A DNA stretch of 32,102 bases from Nitrosomonas oligotropha (GCF_009833085.1 NZ_QRBZ01000034.1:1-32102); one strand, 5' to 3'. Positions 17,367-25,950 are shown, counted from the stretch's first letter. The notes: generated from the sequence alone by a model not told the origin. Numbers and translations are program-made.

Positions 17367-18335
17367 GTGTCAATCGAAAATATTAGAAGCTTCATCGCGC
17401 AAGACATGAACATCGTTGACGATGTGATCCGCGCAAAATTGCATTCTCATGTCCTTCTGATTCGCCAGGTTAGTGAATATATAATTAATAGCGGAGGTAA
17501 GCGGCTACGCCCTGCATTGGTGATTTTATCGGCAGGCGCGTTTGGGTATAAAGGTCAATTTCATTACAACCTCGCAGCGGTTGTCGAATTCATCCATACC
17601 GCGACTTTGCTACACGATGATGTGGTCGATGAGTCGGAACTACGGCGCAATAGAGAAACCGCCAATGCGCTGTTTGGTAATGCCGCCAGTGTTCTGGTAG
17701 GGGATTTTCTTTATTCCAGGGCATTCCAGATGATGGTGGAAGTCGACAACATGCGCGTGATGCAGGTCTTGGCGGACGCCACCAACACGATTGCCGAGGG
17801 AGAAGTCCTGCAGCTGCTCAATTGCCGCGATCCGCAAGTGACGGAAGAAAACTATCTGCAAGTGATTCGTTATAAAACCGCCAAGTTGTTTGAGGCGGCA
17901 AGCCGGTTAGGCGCGATTCTCGGCGGTGCGACGCCGGAAGAAGAAAATGCCATGTCGGTTTACGGTATGCATTTGGGCACGGCATTTCAACTCATTGACG
18001 ACATGCTCGATTATACCGGCAACAATCAAGATATCGGAAAGAATCTGGGTGACGATCTGGCCGAAGGAAAACCGACATTGCCGCTTATTTATGCCATGCG
18101 TGTGGGTACCCCGGAACAAGCCGGGATTATCCGCAGAGCGATTGAAAATGGCGGGGAAGAGGGTTTCCAACCCGTCCTTGATGTGATCCAAAAAACCGCA
18201 GCGCTGGATTATGCGCGGAAATGCGCCGAAGCTGAAATTGTAACCGCAACGGCTGCGATAGCTTCCTTGCCGGATTCGGAAAACAAAAAATGCCTTATGC
18301 AGTTGGCCGATTTCGCAATTACACGCAATCATTAA
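17367..18335 (+). CDS. ispB: Octaprenyl (polyprenyl) diphosphate synthase
   Basis: A 322-residue trans-polyprenyl diphosphate synthase that extends farnesyl diphosphate with isopentenyl diphosphate to make the ubiquinone side chain. The first Asp-rich motif is LLHDDVVDESELRR (D84, D85, D88), the second LIDDMLDYTG (D211, D212, D215); GGKRLRPALV near residue 40 binds diphosphate. Chain length (C40) is inferred from family and gene context. Translation starts at GTG 17367 with AAGGT upstream. Its position divergent from rplU-rpmA-obgE is the usual one in proteobacteria. Confidence 0.93.
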   Translation: MSIENIRSFIAQDMNIVDDVIRAKLHSHVLLIRQVSEYIINSGGKRLRPALVILSAGAFGYKGQFHYNLAAVVEFIHTATLLHDDVVDESELRRNRETANALFGNAASVLVGDFLYSRAFQMMVEVDNMRVMQVLADATNTIAEGEVLQLLNCRDPQVTEENYLQVIRYKTAKLFEAASRLGAILGGATPEEENAMSVYGMHLGTAFQLIDDMLDYTGNNQDIGKNLGDDLAEGKPTLPLIYAMRVGTPEQAGIIRRAIENGGEEGFQPVLDVIQKTAALDYARKCAEAEIVTATAAIASLPDSENKKCLMQLADFAITRNH

Positions 18336-18716
18336 AAAACATGAGAAATTGTTGTGTTGATTAACCCGTGACCACCTATTGGATTTTGAAGGAAGTGTTT
18401 TTTCTCTTCTATCGATCGGGGTTGCTTCAAATACGGTACTTGCAACGCAGCACTTCTCTGTGTTTCCACTCCTGAGTTGTATCCGCTTTTCCATCAAAAT
18501 TATTTTGATCTGATCAAATTATTATTTTATATTTCATATTCCATTGATAGGGAATAAAACCCCGGTTAATCGATCATTTGCCACGGTAAAAAATTGTTAT
18601 GCTGATCCGGCTATGGCAATTAAATCCGGATTGGCAGGTCATTGATACGCAGTAATGCGAATGCAATACACTCAATAAATCAGATTGATGCCATACAGGA
18701 AGTATCAGAAATCAAT
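18336..18716. other. Intergenic stretch between ispB and the pilSR unit
   Basis: About 380 bp without a convincing gene. It holds a perfect inverted repeat, TTTGATC / GATCAAA separated by 1 nt (about 18506-18520), in AT-rich sequence. No clear intrinsic terminator for ispB or promoter for the next gene is visible. Confidence 0.4.
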
Positions 18717-18944
18717 ATGGGTAAATTAATTTTTTACGTACTGATCGCACTGCTGATTTATTGGCTAATCAAAAGCCGCCGGCCCAAGCAGGAAGAGCAT
18801 GAGGCTTCATCGGAATCTGTTGAGGATATGGTGAATTGTGCGCAATGCGGTGTTTATCTGCCGAAAAGTGAAGCTATCCATAGTCATACTAAATATTTTT
18901 GTAGTCACGAGCATTGTGACTTGTATATAAAATCTTCAACTTGA
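18717..18944 (+). CDS. Small Cys-rich membrane protein (PP0621-like)
   Basis: A 75-residue protein starting MGKLIFYVLIALLIYWLIKSRRP; an upstream ATA/ATG extension exists but the hydrophobic N-terminus marks the true start. One membrane helix (about 3-18) is followed by a charged linker and a metal-binding-like motif CAQCGVYLPKSEAI...KYFCSHEHC (about 43-70). Proteins of this type (PP0621 family, function unknown) often precede pilS-pilR in Betaproteobacteria and Gammaproteobacteria. The Cys/His spacing suggests a zinc ribbon. It lies 10 bp before pilS and is probably cotranscribed. Confidence 0.8.
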   Translation: MGKLIFYVLIALLIYWLIKSRRPKQEEHEASSESVEDMVNCAQCGVYLPKSEAIHSHTKYFCSHEHCDLYIKSST

Positions 18945-18954
18945 GCGGATTTTT

Positions 18955-20607
18955 GTGTCAACTTCACTATACCCATCACCCCATAAACATTCATTATTTT
19001 GGCCGCTTGAATCAGACACAACGGCGGCCGATTATACCGATCAATACTGGCGTTCCCTCTATTACTTCAATTGCTTCCGCTTTGTGATCGGCAGCGGTCT
19101 ATTGACCGTCTCATGGCAATCCGGACTCACTAATCTCGGTTCCTATCACTATCAGCTGTTTTTATATGCGGGTGTTGGCCATGTGCTTTTCAGCGGCCTG
19201 TTCATGCTGCTGATCAGGCTGCGTTTTCCTGGTTTTAACCGGCAACTGGCGATCCAGGTCATCAGCGATATCGTGTTTTTCTCGCTGATGCTTTATGCCA
19301 GTGGCGGTTTACATAGCGGTTTGGGTGTTTTATTGCTGGTATCGCTGGCTGGAGCGGGTCTTATCAGCCGCGGGCGCTTGGCGCTGTTTTTTGCTTCTAT
19401 TGCGACAATCAGCTTGCTGCTGCAGGAAACGTACTCGTTATGGACGGTTGATCATTACTCTGCGCAATATTCGCAGGCCGGCTTATTGAGCATGGCGTAT
19501 TTTGCCGTTGCCTGGCTGGCGCATCGGTTGGCCAAATATACCTTGGCCAGTGAGCAGCTGGCCAAGGAACGCGGCATCGATCTGGCGAATATGGCGCAAG
19601 TCAATCAATTGGTTATTCAAGACTTGCAGGAAGGTGTATTGGTTATCGATAAATATGGTTATATCCGGCAGCGCAATGCCTATGCGGAGCGATTGTTTGA
19701 TTTGAGCCCATCTGCGGATAAAGCGGAACTGCTCAAATTATCCGATTGTATGCCCGAATTGGCCAACCGGCTTACCAGCTGGCAGGGTGACAGCAGTATC
19801 AGTTTCGATTTGCTGCGCCTAGCCCATAGTAACGCCCTGGTGCGGACACGTTTTTTGCCGATACAGGCGGATTCTCGCAACGGCGTTGTTATTTTCCTCG
19901 AGGATATGGGACGCATACAAGCGCAGTTACAGCAATTAAAACTTGCCGCCTTAGGGCGTCTGACAGCTAACATCGCGCATGAGATCCGTAATCCGCTGTC
20001 TGCCATCAATCATGCGGCTGAACTGTTGGAAGAAGAGCAGCTTGAGAGCAATACAGATCCCCGTCTTGTACGTATCATTTGTGATAATACCCGGCGTCTA
20101 AACAAGATCGTCCAGGATGTATTGCAGTTAAACCGGCGTAATATTGCAAAACCTGATTTGATTGATTTACATGAGTTTATGCGAAAGTTTCTTGAGGAAT
20201 TTTGTCATGCGGAAAGAATGGACGCGAATGTGTTCGTGTTGAGAAATTCCAGCCATCACTGGGTAAGTTTCGATCGCGATCACTTGCATCAGGTACTCTG
20301 GAATTTATGCCGCAATGCATGGAGACACTGTTGCAAACAGGCGGATAGTGTTCGCATCGAGTTGTCCGTGGCGGCCAATGAGAATAATGTTTACCTGGAT
20401 ATCGTGGATGATGGACCGGGTGTCGATCCGCAGCAAGTGAAGCAGATTTTTGAGCCATTTTTTACCACGGCTGCCGGGGGTACCGGCTTGGGTTTGTACA
20501 TCGCACGCGAATTGTGCGAAACCAATCAAGCCTCGCTGGATTACATTGAGGGTTCCAGCGGTGGGCATTTCCGTATTATTTGCCAAAGTAATCAATCATG
20601 TCTGTAG
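18955..20607 (+). CDS. pilS: Sensor histidine kinase PilS
   Basis: A 550-residue inner-membrane kinase of the PilS-PilR system, which controls type IV pilin (pilA) transcription through sigma-54. The N-terminal ~200 residues hold about six membrane helices, followed by a PAS domain (about 215-320: LQEGVLVIDKYGYIRQRNAYAERLFDLS), HisKA with H342 in NIAHEIRNPLSAINHAAELL, and HATPase_c with NLCRNAWRH, DDGPGVDP and GGTGLGLYIARELC. The start is a GTG. It overlaps pilR by 10 bp. In Pseudomonas PilS senses pilin in the membrane; no pilA lies in the window, so the target is elsewhere. Confidence 0.9.
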   Translation: MSTSLYPSPHKHSLFWPLESDTTAADYTDQYWRSLYYFNCFRFVIGSGLLTVSWQSGLTNLGSYHYQLFLYAGVGHVLFSGLFMLLIRLRFPGFNRQLAIQVISDIVFFSLMLYASGGLHSGLGVLLLVSLAGAGLISRGRLALFFASIATISLLLQETYSLWTVDHYSAQYSQAGLLSMAYFAVAWLAHRLAKYTLASEQLAKERGIDLANMAQVNQLVIQDLQEGVLVIDKYGYIRQRNAYAERLFDLSPSADKAELLKLSDCMPELANRLTSWQGDSSISFDLLRLAHSNALVRTRFLPIQADSRNGVVIFLEDMGRIQAQLQQLKLAALGRLTANIAHEIRNPLSAINHAAELLEEEQLESNTDPRLVRIICDNTRRLNKIVQDVLQLNRRNIAKPDLIDLHEFMRKFLEEFCHAERMDANVFVLRNSSHHWVSFDRDHLHQVLWNLCRNAWRHCCKQADSVRIELSVAANENNVYLDIVDDGPGVDPQQVKQIFEPFFTTAAGGTGLGLYIARELCETNQASLDYIEGSSGGHFRIICQSNQSCL

Positions 20608-22007
20608 ATAGCGAACGATCCGCCAATTCCCACAGAAAAACGGTTTCTCCGCATATTCTGATTGTGGATGACGAGCCCGATATTATCGAGTTGCTTGAAT
20701 TGACGCTGGCTCGCATGGGAATGGATGTTTCCAGCGCGCAGTGTGTTGGTGATGCCAAGCAGTTGCTGCAATCCAAGCAGTTTCAGTTATGCCTGACCGA
20801 TATGCGTTTGCCGGATGGAGAGGGACTGGAGCTGGTTAAATATATTGCACAGCATTGCGCGGATTTGCCGGTCGCCGTGATCACTGCGCATGGCACCACG
20901 GAAAATGCCGTGGCTGCGCTTAAAGCCGGCGCCTTTGATTATTTGCCCAAACCGGTTTCGTTAAAACAACTGCGCGATCTGGTCAAATCGGCTTTGAGCC
21001 TGCCGCCGATGCAGTCCGAATCGGTAGTGCAAGTCAATCAGCGCGTGTTATTAGGCGAATCCCCGCCGATGCTTCAGCTGCGCGCAACGATTGATAAACT
21101 TTCCCGTAGTCAGGCTGCGGTTTATATCAGCGGTGAGTCCGGTAGCGGCAAGGAACTTGCGGCCAGAATGATTCATGAGCGGAGCGCGCGTCATACACAG
21201 CCTTTTGTCGCCGTCAATTGCGGTGCGATCCCGGAGAATTTGATGGAAAGCGAGTTTTTCGGGTATAAGAAGGGCGCCTTTACCGGTGCGGAAAAAGATC
21301 ATGACGGTTTTTTTCTGACAGCCAATGGCGGTACTCTGTTTTTGGACGAAGTCGCCGATTTGCCATTGACCATGCAGGTCAAACTGCTTAGGGTGATTCA
21401 GGAAAAGCAAGTGAGAAGAATCGGCGAGACACAAGAGAAAAGTGTCGATGTGCGTATCATTAGCGCTACCCATAAAAAACTCAATCTGTGTGTCGAGACC
21501 GGGCAATTCCGTCAGGATTTGTACTACCGGTTGAATGTGATTGAATTGAATATGCCGGCGCTGCGCGAAATGCGCGAAGATATTCCGCTGATCGCGGAAG
21601 CCGTGCTGGCCAAGCTATGCCGGGAAGCGGGGCGGTCCACCTGTAGTTTGAAGAAAGACGCGTTAGCTTTGCTCAAGAGCTATGATTATCCAGGCAATGT
21701 GCGCGAGCTGGAAAATATACTGGAGCGTACACTCGCACTGTGCTCTGACACGGAAATCGGAAAAGAAGATTTGCAGTTACCGCATAAAGCAAAAGAGGTT
21801 GCGCCGATTGCCATGATCAAGCTTCCAACCGATCTGGAGCAGAATCTGCCGCTGCAGGATTTTCTCGATAGACTGGAGAGAGATTCCATCGTCAAGGCAT
21901 TGAATGAAAACCGCTACAACCGCACTAAAGCGGCCAAGATTCTGGGGATTACGGTTCGCTCGCTGCGTTACCGGATGGAACGGTTAGGGTTAAATGAGAG
22001 AGCGTAG
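20598..22007 (+). CDS. pilR: Sigma-54 response regulator PilR
   Basis: A 469-residue NtrC-class activator. The receiver (about 18-130) has D24-D25-E26 and phospho-acceptor D68 in LTDMRLPDGEG. The AAA+ domain has Walker A GESGSGKE from residue 179, the sigma-54-contacting GAFTGAEK loop from 226, Walker B TLFLDEVADLP and an arginine-finger region. The C-terminal Fis-type HTH (about 430-465) reads NRYNRTKAAKILGITVRSLRYRMERLGL. It activates sigma-54 promoters, classically pilA. Overlap with pilS makes the pair one unit. No sigma-54 promoter was identified in the window. Confidence 0.92.
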   Translation: MSVDSERSANSHRKTVSPHILIVDDEPDIIELLELTLARMGMDVSSAQCVGDAKQLLQSKQFQLCLTDMRLPDGEGLELVKYIAQHCADLPVAVITAHGTTENAVAALKAGAFDYLPKPVSLKQLRDLVKSALSLPPMQSESVVQVNQRVLLGESPPMLQLRATIDKLSRSQAAVYISGESGSGKELAARMIHERSARHTQPFVAVNCGAIPENLMESEFFGYKKGAFTGAEKDHDGFFLTANGGTLFLDEVADLPLTMQVKLLRVIQEKQVRRIGETQEKSVDVRIISATHKKLNLCVETGQFRQDLYYRLNVIELNMPALREMREDIPLIAEAVLAKLCREAGRSTCSLKKDALALLKSYDYPGNVRELENILERTLALCSDTEIGKEDLQLPHKAKEVAPIAMIKLPTDLEQNLPLQDFLDRLERDSIVKALNENRYNRTKAAKILGITVRSLRYRMERLGLNERA

Positions 22008-22117
22008 CGGATTAAATCATTCATCAAGCCTTTTTTCTCAACCCAGGAAACGCAATGATTGCCGCCGATATCGCTCAATCGGTGCTGTAAGAGATTAGGT
22101 ATCAGTAGTTTGAGATT

Positions 22118-22483
22118 CTATTGATTGGACCAGTGTTTGAGTATTTTGTCCTTATCAAAGTACAAGTAAGTTCCCGTTCCAATGCCAATGAAATCGGATC
22201 CGACGATGATGGAATCCGCTCCGGGAATATGGTATTCCCAGGTATCTCCACTCGAACTTTTGCGGGTTCTGTAACACCACTTGCAAGGGGATCCCCAGGA
22301 AGCGATGACTTGCTCCTGTGTCATGCCTACGGCAAGTTCTTTAAGATCAATCGCGCTGCGAATCTCTTCCGGCAGATTGCTGTCCGCTAATACTTCCTGC
22401 CGGATGCGATTATCTCTTACTGCGCTACATCCACTCAGCAGCAGGATTGTTGCTATCGCTATAATAGCGAGTCTTTTATTCAT
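22118..22483 (-). CDS. Small lipoprotein (SmpA/OmlA-like fold)
   Basis: A 121-residue protein from ATG 22483 (MNKRLAIIAIATILLLSGC). The lipobox LLSGC gives lipidation at Cys19; in-frame ATGs at 22498 and 22537 would lengthen the N-terminus before the signal peptide. The mature part contains GMTQEQVIASWGSPCKW, resembling the repeat of SmpA/OmlA (BamE-like) proteins, and a Cys pair (CKWC). It is probably an envelope lipoprotein with a small alpha/beta domain. It is convergent with pilR and transcribed alone. Function unknown. Confidence 0.75.
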   Translation of the reverse strand: MNKRLAIIAIATILLLSGCSAVRDNRIRQEVLADSNLPEEIRSAIDLKELAVGMTQEQVIASWGSPCKWCYRTRKSSSGDTWEYHIPGADSIIVGSDFIGIGTGTYLYFDKDKILKHWSNQ

Positions 22484-22642
22484 AAAAAAATCATCCATAG
22501 GTGGACCAAGTGCCGGATTGGCAATTTTAGGCCCCATACTGAAATATGGGACAGTTTTTATTATATGACGACTAATGTCGCAGCCTTTTTAAATTGCATA
22601 ATTAACAGTATGATAGTTTAAAAATTTCAAAGGAATATTTTT

Positions 22643-23029
22643 ATGATGCACATAATATCCAAATTTACCTTGCTTCTTGCCCTGGCACTTCTTTTTTCGT
22701 TTCAAGCGCATGCGCGTGAAACAATAACTGCTGATGTTTATTTTAACAGGGCTGGCACGAAGATTCTCAGCGGTGTTGCTAATGTAGCTACCGGGTGGAT
22801 GGAGTTGCCGAAAAATATCTCTTTGTGGAATCAAAGAGATCAAAATGCATTGATTGGTATTACTGAAGGATTGCTATGGGGTGTTTTTCATACGGTGGGC
22901 CGTACGGGTAATGGCGCATTGGATCTTGTGACATTTTGGCTGCCCACTTATCCGATTCCGGATCCGCTGTATGTCTGGGATGATTTCTCGAAAGAATCGG
23001 AATATTACGGCGGGCGCATGGGCCGGTGA
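22643..23029 (+). CDS. Exosortase-system-associated protein (TIGR04073-like)
   Basis: A 128-residue secreted protein with a signal peptide (about 1-24, ending FQAHAR). The mature part (KILSGVANVATGWMELPKNI, then GLLWGVFHTVGRTGNGALDLVTFWLPTYP) matches, as far as I can recall, the TIGR04073 family seen in bacteria with the PEP-CTERM/exosortase system. Its role is unknown. The converging neighbour is a PEP-CTERM protein, which fits. Exosortase itself is not in the window. Two ATGs are adjacent at the start. Confidence 0.72.
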   Translation: MMHIISKFTLLLALALLFSFQAHARETITADVYFNRAGTKILSGVANVATGWMELPKNISLWNQRDQNALIGITEGLLWGVFHTVGRTGNGALDLVTFWLPTYPIPDPLYVWDDFSKESEYYGGRMGR

Positions 23030-23095
23030 TTTTCTGGTTTGATCGGATTTAACAGTGGGAGTGTTTTTACTGATCCAACTGCAAGAACACAGAAA

Positions 23096-23125
23096 GCAAA
23101 ACGGGAGCTTAAGCTCCCGTTTTGC
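23096..23125. terminator. Bidirectional terminator (perfect 30-bp palindrome)
   Basis: A perfect inverted repeat with arms GCAAAACGGGAGCTT and its exact complement and no loop spacer. It lies between the convergent exosortase-associated gene and the PEP-CTERM gene, 66 bp and 29 bp from their stops. A/T stretches flank the GC core on both sides, as in two-way terminators. Confidence 0.8.
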
Positions 23126-23154
23126 ATGAGAAATCAGATTAATTACCTTGCCAA

Positions 23155-23730
23155 TTATGTTCTGCGGCGTGCCGAGAATCCTAGCAGACCTAAACCAATC
23201 AGCAACATAGCATAGGTTTCTGGTTCTGGAACGGGTGAGACATACCAAGCAGAATTTGGTGAGAAGCTTGTGCCTTGCACATGTAAAGCCAGCTCTCCGC
23301 TAATCGGGAGATGCGAGCTGCCTAATCCAAAAGCATCCCATGAAACGGTTTCGCCAGTTTTAAGCTTATCGCTTCCACGGCCAAAATCATATCTGAAATC
23401 AAAGCTACCACCGGGGCCGCCGCCGGGGTTTTTGCTAACAGTACTCACACCGCCGCCGGGTACGACTGTTACAGAACTAGGTGTTAAACCATCTACTGCC
23501 ATTGCGCCAACAAACGCACCAGAGCCAAATGCGCTTAAATTAATATTGTGGAGAAAAAATGACCAATGTCCGCCACCAAGATCATTAATATCCAAATCGG
23601 CAAGGTGCAGCGTTGCGGGGCCGCCACCGGATAGTAAGTGTCCGAAATGATAGGTTGCTGCTTGGGCACCGCTTCCGATAACGAGAGCGCCAGTTGCGAT
23701 AATGGACAGTGCCAGTTTTTTTAATTTCAT
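23155..23730 (-). CDS. PEP-CTERM sorting-domain protein
   Basis: A 191-residue secreted protein. ATG 23730 was chosen because GGAGGT lies 7 nt upstream; a TTG 15 bp earlier is unlikely. The signal peptide (about 1-24) ends GSGAQAA. The mature part is rich in Gly/Ser/Asp and predicted beta, with a Gly/Pro-rich stretch (VPGGGVSTVSKNPGGGPGG). The C-terminus is a full PEP-CTERM signal: VPEPETYAM, a hydrophobic helix (LLIGLGLLGFSA) and RRRT. Exosortase EpsH-type enzymes cut such signals, and the proteins end up on the surface or in exopolysaccharide. The specific role is unknown. Confidence 0.9.
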   Translation of the reverse strand: MKLKKLALSIIATGALVIGSGAQAATYHFGHLLSGGGPATLHLADLDINDLGGGHWSFFLHNINLSAFGSGAFVGAMAVDGLTPSSVTVVPGGGVSTVSKNPGGGPGGSFDFRYDFGRGSDKLKTGETVSWDAFGLGSSHLPISGELALHVQGTSFSPNSAWYVSPVPEPETYAMLLIGLGLLGFSARRRT

Positions 23731-24018
23731 TTTTACTACCTCCAAAAAATTCTTAAATCAGGTCTTGTGTCACTTCTATCCGTCAAACAATCAACACATC
23801 TTCCTGCTGGTGTTAACAATAACCGCTGGAGCAATCGAGCACAATAGATCACTCCTCCTGATTTATTAGGATTCTTGTCCTAAGTAAAATCAACGCTTAT
23901 TGAATGAGTGTAAGTACGATAATGTTTTTTGAGTAGGGTACAACTGGAAGCGGTGTGTTTGTTATGGATGCAAAGCATAAACGCTTGCACCAGCTTTCAT
24001 AGCACTTATAAAACAAAA
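23731..24018. other. Gene-free stretch upstream of the PEP-CTERM gene
   Basis: About 290 bp between the PEP-CTERM start and the tRNA terminator. It contains a short dyad AGGA-TTCTTG-TCCT (about 23869-23882) but no clear promoter; no -24/-12 pair with the required GG/GC spacing was found. Confidence 0.3.
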
Positions 24019-24049
24019 AAGCACTTAGGATTTTATTCATTAAGTGCTT
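24019..24049 (-). terminator. Terminator of the original tRNA-fMet gene
   Basis: AAGCACTTA (24019-24027) pairs with TAAGTGCTT (24041-24049) around a 13-nt loop. On the minus strand the stem is followed by a run of T. It lies just 3' of the tRNA fragment, so it was the terminator of the host tRNA gene before integration. Confidence 0.7.
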
Positions 24050-24057
24050 GTTTTATT

Positions 24058-24108
24058 TGGTTGCGGGGGCAGGATTTGAGCCTACGACCTTCGGGTTATG
24101 AGCCCGAA
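24058..24108 (-). tRNA. 3' fragment of tRNA-fMet (CAT), attachment-site remnant
   Basis: Read on the minus strand, this is the anticodon arm TCGGGCTCATAACCCGA, variable loop, T arm and 3' acceptor strand ending CCCGCAACCA, as in initiator tRNA-Met. The 5' acceptor strand and D arm are missing; AT-rich element DNA adjoins at 24109. The fragment is the copy left when an element integrated into the 3' half of the tRNA gene. The tRNA's natural 3' flank and terminator are on the left, so the intact tRNA should be at the element's right end, outside the window. The likely att core is within these ~50 bp. Confidence 0.85.
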
Positions 24109-24125
24109 TATAATAGCATTTATTA

Positions 24126-24250
24126 GTGTTGATTAAGATTTATGTTTTACATATTTTATAACAAATACCTATAGTTATTAATTTTCATGTTATGATTTGT
24201 GTTGATTGAAATTCATCATAATTGACATAAAAAAGCTACATGGTGGCTAC
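24126..24250 (+). repeat. Short repeats between att fragment and integrase (candidate arm sites)
   Basis: GTGTTGATT occurs at about 24126-24134 and 24199-24207, and a related GTGTTAATT after the integrase near 25630. GCTACATG occurs twice at 24235-24242 and 24246-24253, 11 bp apart, immediately before int. Such short direct repeats between the core site and int are where integrase arm-binding or excisionase sites are expected. Chance cannot be excluded in AT-rich DNA. Confidence 0.35.
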
Positions 24251-24257
24251 ATGAAAA

Positions 24258-25595
24258 ATGAGACGTGAAAATTTTACAGCCCGCTCTATTGCTTGCTTTC
24301 AGTGCGATGAAGGTAAAGAGCAAACTATTTTTTCAGATGCTAAAACACCTGGATTAGGCTTGCGCGTTACGAGATCAGGTGCAAAAAGCTATGTTTTTGA
24401 AGCAAAGCTACACGGCAAAACCGTGAGAATCACTATTGGAAGCACGCAAGCATGGCCGCTTGGCAAAGCACAAACCGAGGCCGCACGATTAAAAGTATTA
24501 ATCGATCAAGGTATAGACCCACGTCAACAAGCAGCCGAACAACGCGCAATAGCTGAAGCTGCCCAATCCTTGGCAAAAAGCAAAGAAGCTTTAGTTAACG
24601 ATGCTTGGCAAGCCTACCTTGCTTATCAAAAAGACAAAATGCAGCATTCCCATATCGAGCGCGGAAAACGCTGGGGAGAACGCCATTTAAAAGACCATGA
24701 GAATCTATCTCAAGCCGGTGGAGAACCCAAAAAACGCGGCAAAGGCTTAACAGCACAAGGCGTGCTGTATCCGTTGTTACAGATGCGCATGACCGATATT
24801 AACGCCAATATACTCAAGGAATGGCAAAGGAAGGAAGCAGAAACACGGGCAAATAACGCCCGCCAAGGCTTTGAAATGTTCCGTGCATTCTGGCGGTGGT
24901 GTGTATCACGCCCGGAATATAGCGCGGTTATCAATCCGCAGGCCGTGGAAAGTAAAGATTTACGCGATGAGATACCGAGCCGGAAAAGTAAGCAGTTTGA
25001 TGTATTGCAACGCGCACACATGCCCGCATGGTTTGCAGCCGTTAGAACGCTTAACCCTGTCATTAGCGCATATCTTCAAGCCTTATTATTGACCGGCGCA
25101 CGCCGCGAAGAAATGGCAAGCCTGACTTGGCAGGATATAGATTTTCAATGGAACGGCATTTGGGTTAAAGACAAAGTGCATGAAGAAGGCCGGAAGATCC
25201 CATTAACGCCGTATCTTGCCAGCTTGCTAACCGCTTTACCCCGCCGCAATCAATGGGTATTTAGTAGCGCTTCGGCTGCCAATGGCCGAATAGCAGAGCC
25301 GCGCATCCCGCATAACCGGGCGCTATCGATTGCCGGATTACCGCCTGTAACCTTGCACGGATTACGCCGCACTTTCGCCAGTCTTGCCGAATGGGTGGAA
25401 ATGCCACGCGGAATTGTGGCGCAAATCATGGGACACGCACCCAGCGCAACCGCTGAACGCCATTACATTAACCGCCCGCTTGAATTACTGGCCGTATGGC
25501 ATGGGAAGTATGAAGCCTGGATTCTGCAAGAAGCCGGTGTTAATTTTGCACCAACACAAGCAGGATTGCACATAGTTAAACAGAACAATCCTTAA
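24258..25595 (+). CDS. Tyrosine recombinase / P4-type integrase
   Basis: A 445-residue integrase. An N-terminal DUF4102 arm-binding domain (about 5-95: TIFSDAKTPGLGLRVTRSGAKSYVF) precedes a SAM-like core-binding domain (about 110-240) and the catalytic domain. Catalytic residues: R282 in TGARREEMASLTW, a Lys in the beta hairpin (EGRKIPL), H367 and R370 in LHGLRRTF, H393 in GHAPS, and nucleophile Y403 in ERHYINR. It would integrate and, with an excisionase, excise the element at tRNA-fMet. It lies 149 bp from the tRNA fragment and reads away from it. All key residues are present, so it looks functional. Confidence 0.95.
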   Translation: MRRENFTARSIACFQCDEGKEQTIFSDAKTPGLGLRVTRSGAKSYVFEAKLHGKTVRITIGSTQAWPLGKAQTEAARLKVLIDQGIDPRQQAAEQRAIAEAAQSLAKSKEALVNDAWQAYLAYQKDKMQHSHIERGKRWGERHLKDHENLSQAGGEPKKRGKGLTAQGVLYPLLQMRMTDINANILKEWQRKEAETRANNARQGFEMFRAFWRWCVSRPEYSAVINPQAVESKDLRDEIPSRKSKQFDVLQRAHMPAWFAAVRTLNPVISAYLQALLLTGARREEMASLTWQDIDFQWNGIWVKDKVHEEGRKIPLTPYLASLLTALPRRNQWVFSSASAANGRIAEPRIPHNRALSIAGLPPVTLHGLRRTFASLAEWVEMPRGIVAQIMGHAPSATAERHYINRPLELLAVWHGKYEAWILQEAGVNFAPTQAGLHIVKQNNP

Positions 25596-25659
25596 AGAAA
25601 CATATATTTTTATCGCTTCATGTTGATATGTGTTAATTAACTATTTACAATACTTGCCG

Positions 25660-25938
25660 ATGATAAAAACCTTCCGACATAAAGGAATTGAGGCTTTCTT
25701 TTTAACAGGTAAGAAAGCAGGGATACAGCCCGCCCATGCTGGAAAATTACGCATACTATTGACCGCATTGGATAACGCAAAACAGCCGGAAGATATGAAT
25801 GCGCCAAACTGGAAGCTACACGGTTTAACAGGCGATCTTGCCGGGCATTATTCCGTTAAGGTAAGCGGCAATTGGCGCATGACCTTTGCTTTTGAGGGTG
25901 AGGACGCTGTTTTGGTTGATTATCAAGACTATCACTAA
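25660..25938 (+). CDS. higB: HigB/RelE-family toxin
   Basis: A 92-residue protein starting MIKTFRHKGIEAFFLTGKKAG; a longer TTG start upstream is unlikely. The layout (RILLTALDNAKQPEDMN, WKLHGLTGDLAGHYSVKVSGNWRMTFAFEGEDAVLVDYQDYH) is that of HigB-1/killer-type RelE toxins, which cut mRNA on the ribosome. The C-terminal GNWRMTF and YQDYH segments are the conserved active-site region. The toxin precedes its antitoxin by 12 bp, the reversed order typical of higBA. On a mobile element it probably stabilises inheritance or acts in phage defence. Confidence 0.88.
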   Translation: MIKTFRHKGIEAFFLTGKKAGIQPAHAGKLRILLTALDNAKQPEDMNAPNWKLHGLTGDLAGHYSVKVSGNWRMTFAFEGEDAVLVDYQDYH

Positions 25939-25950
25939 GGAATTTTAAAC

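Noticed and set aside
17192..17413. Minus-strand 73-codon frame across the rplU-ispB gap
   Set aside because: Overlaps the divergent promoter region and the starts of both genes.
23746..23960. Sigma-54 promoter for the PEP-CTERM gene
   Set aside because: A TTGCT-like -12 exists on the minus strand but no GG at the required -24 spacing.
24058..24108. A complete functional tRNA gene
   Set aside because: The 5' acceptor strand and D arm are missing upstream of the anticodon stem, so it is only the 3' part.
23929..24126. Plus-strand 65-codon frame over the tRNA fragment
   Set aside because: It translates the terminator and the antisense of the tRNA-fMet fragment.
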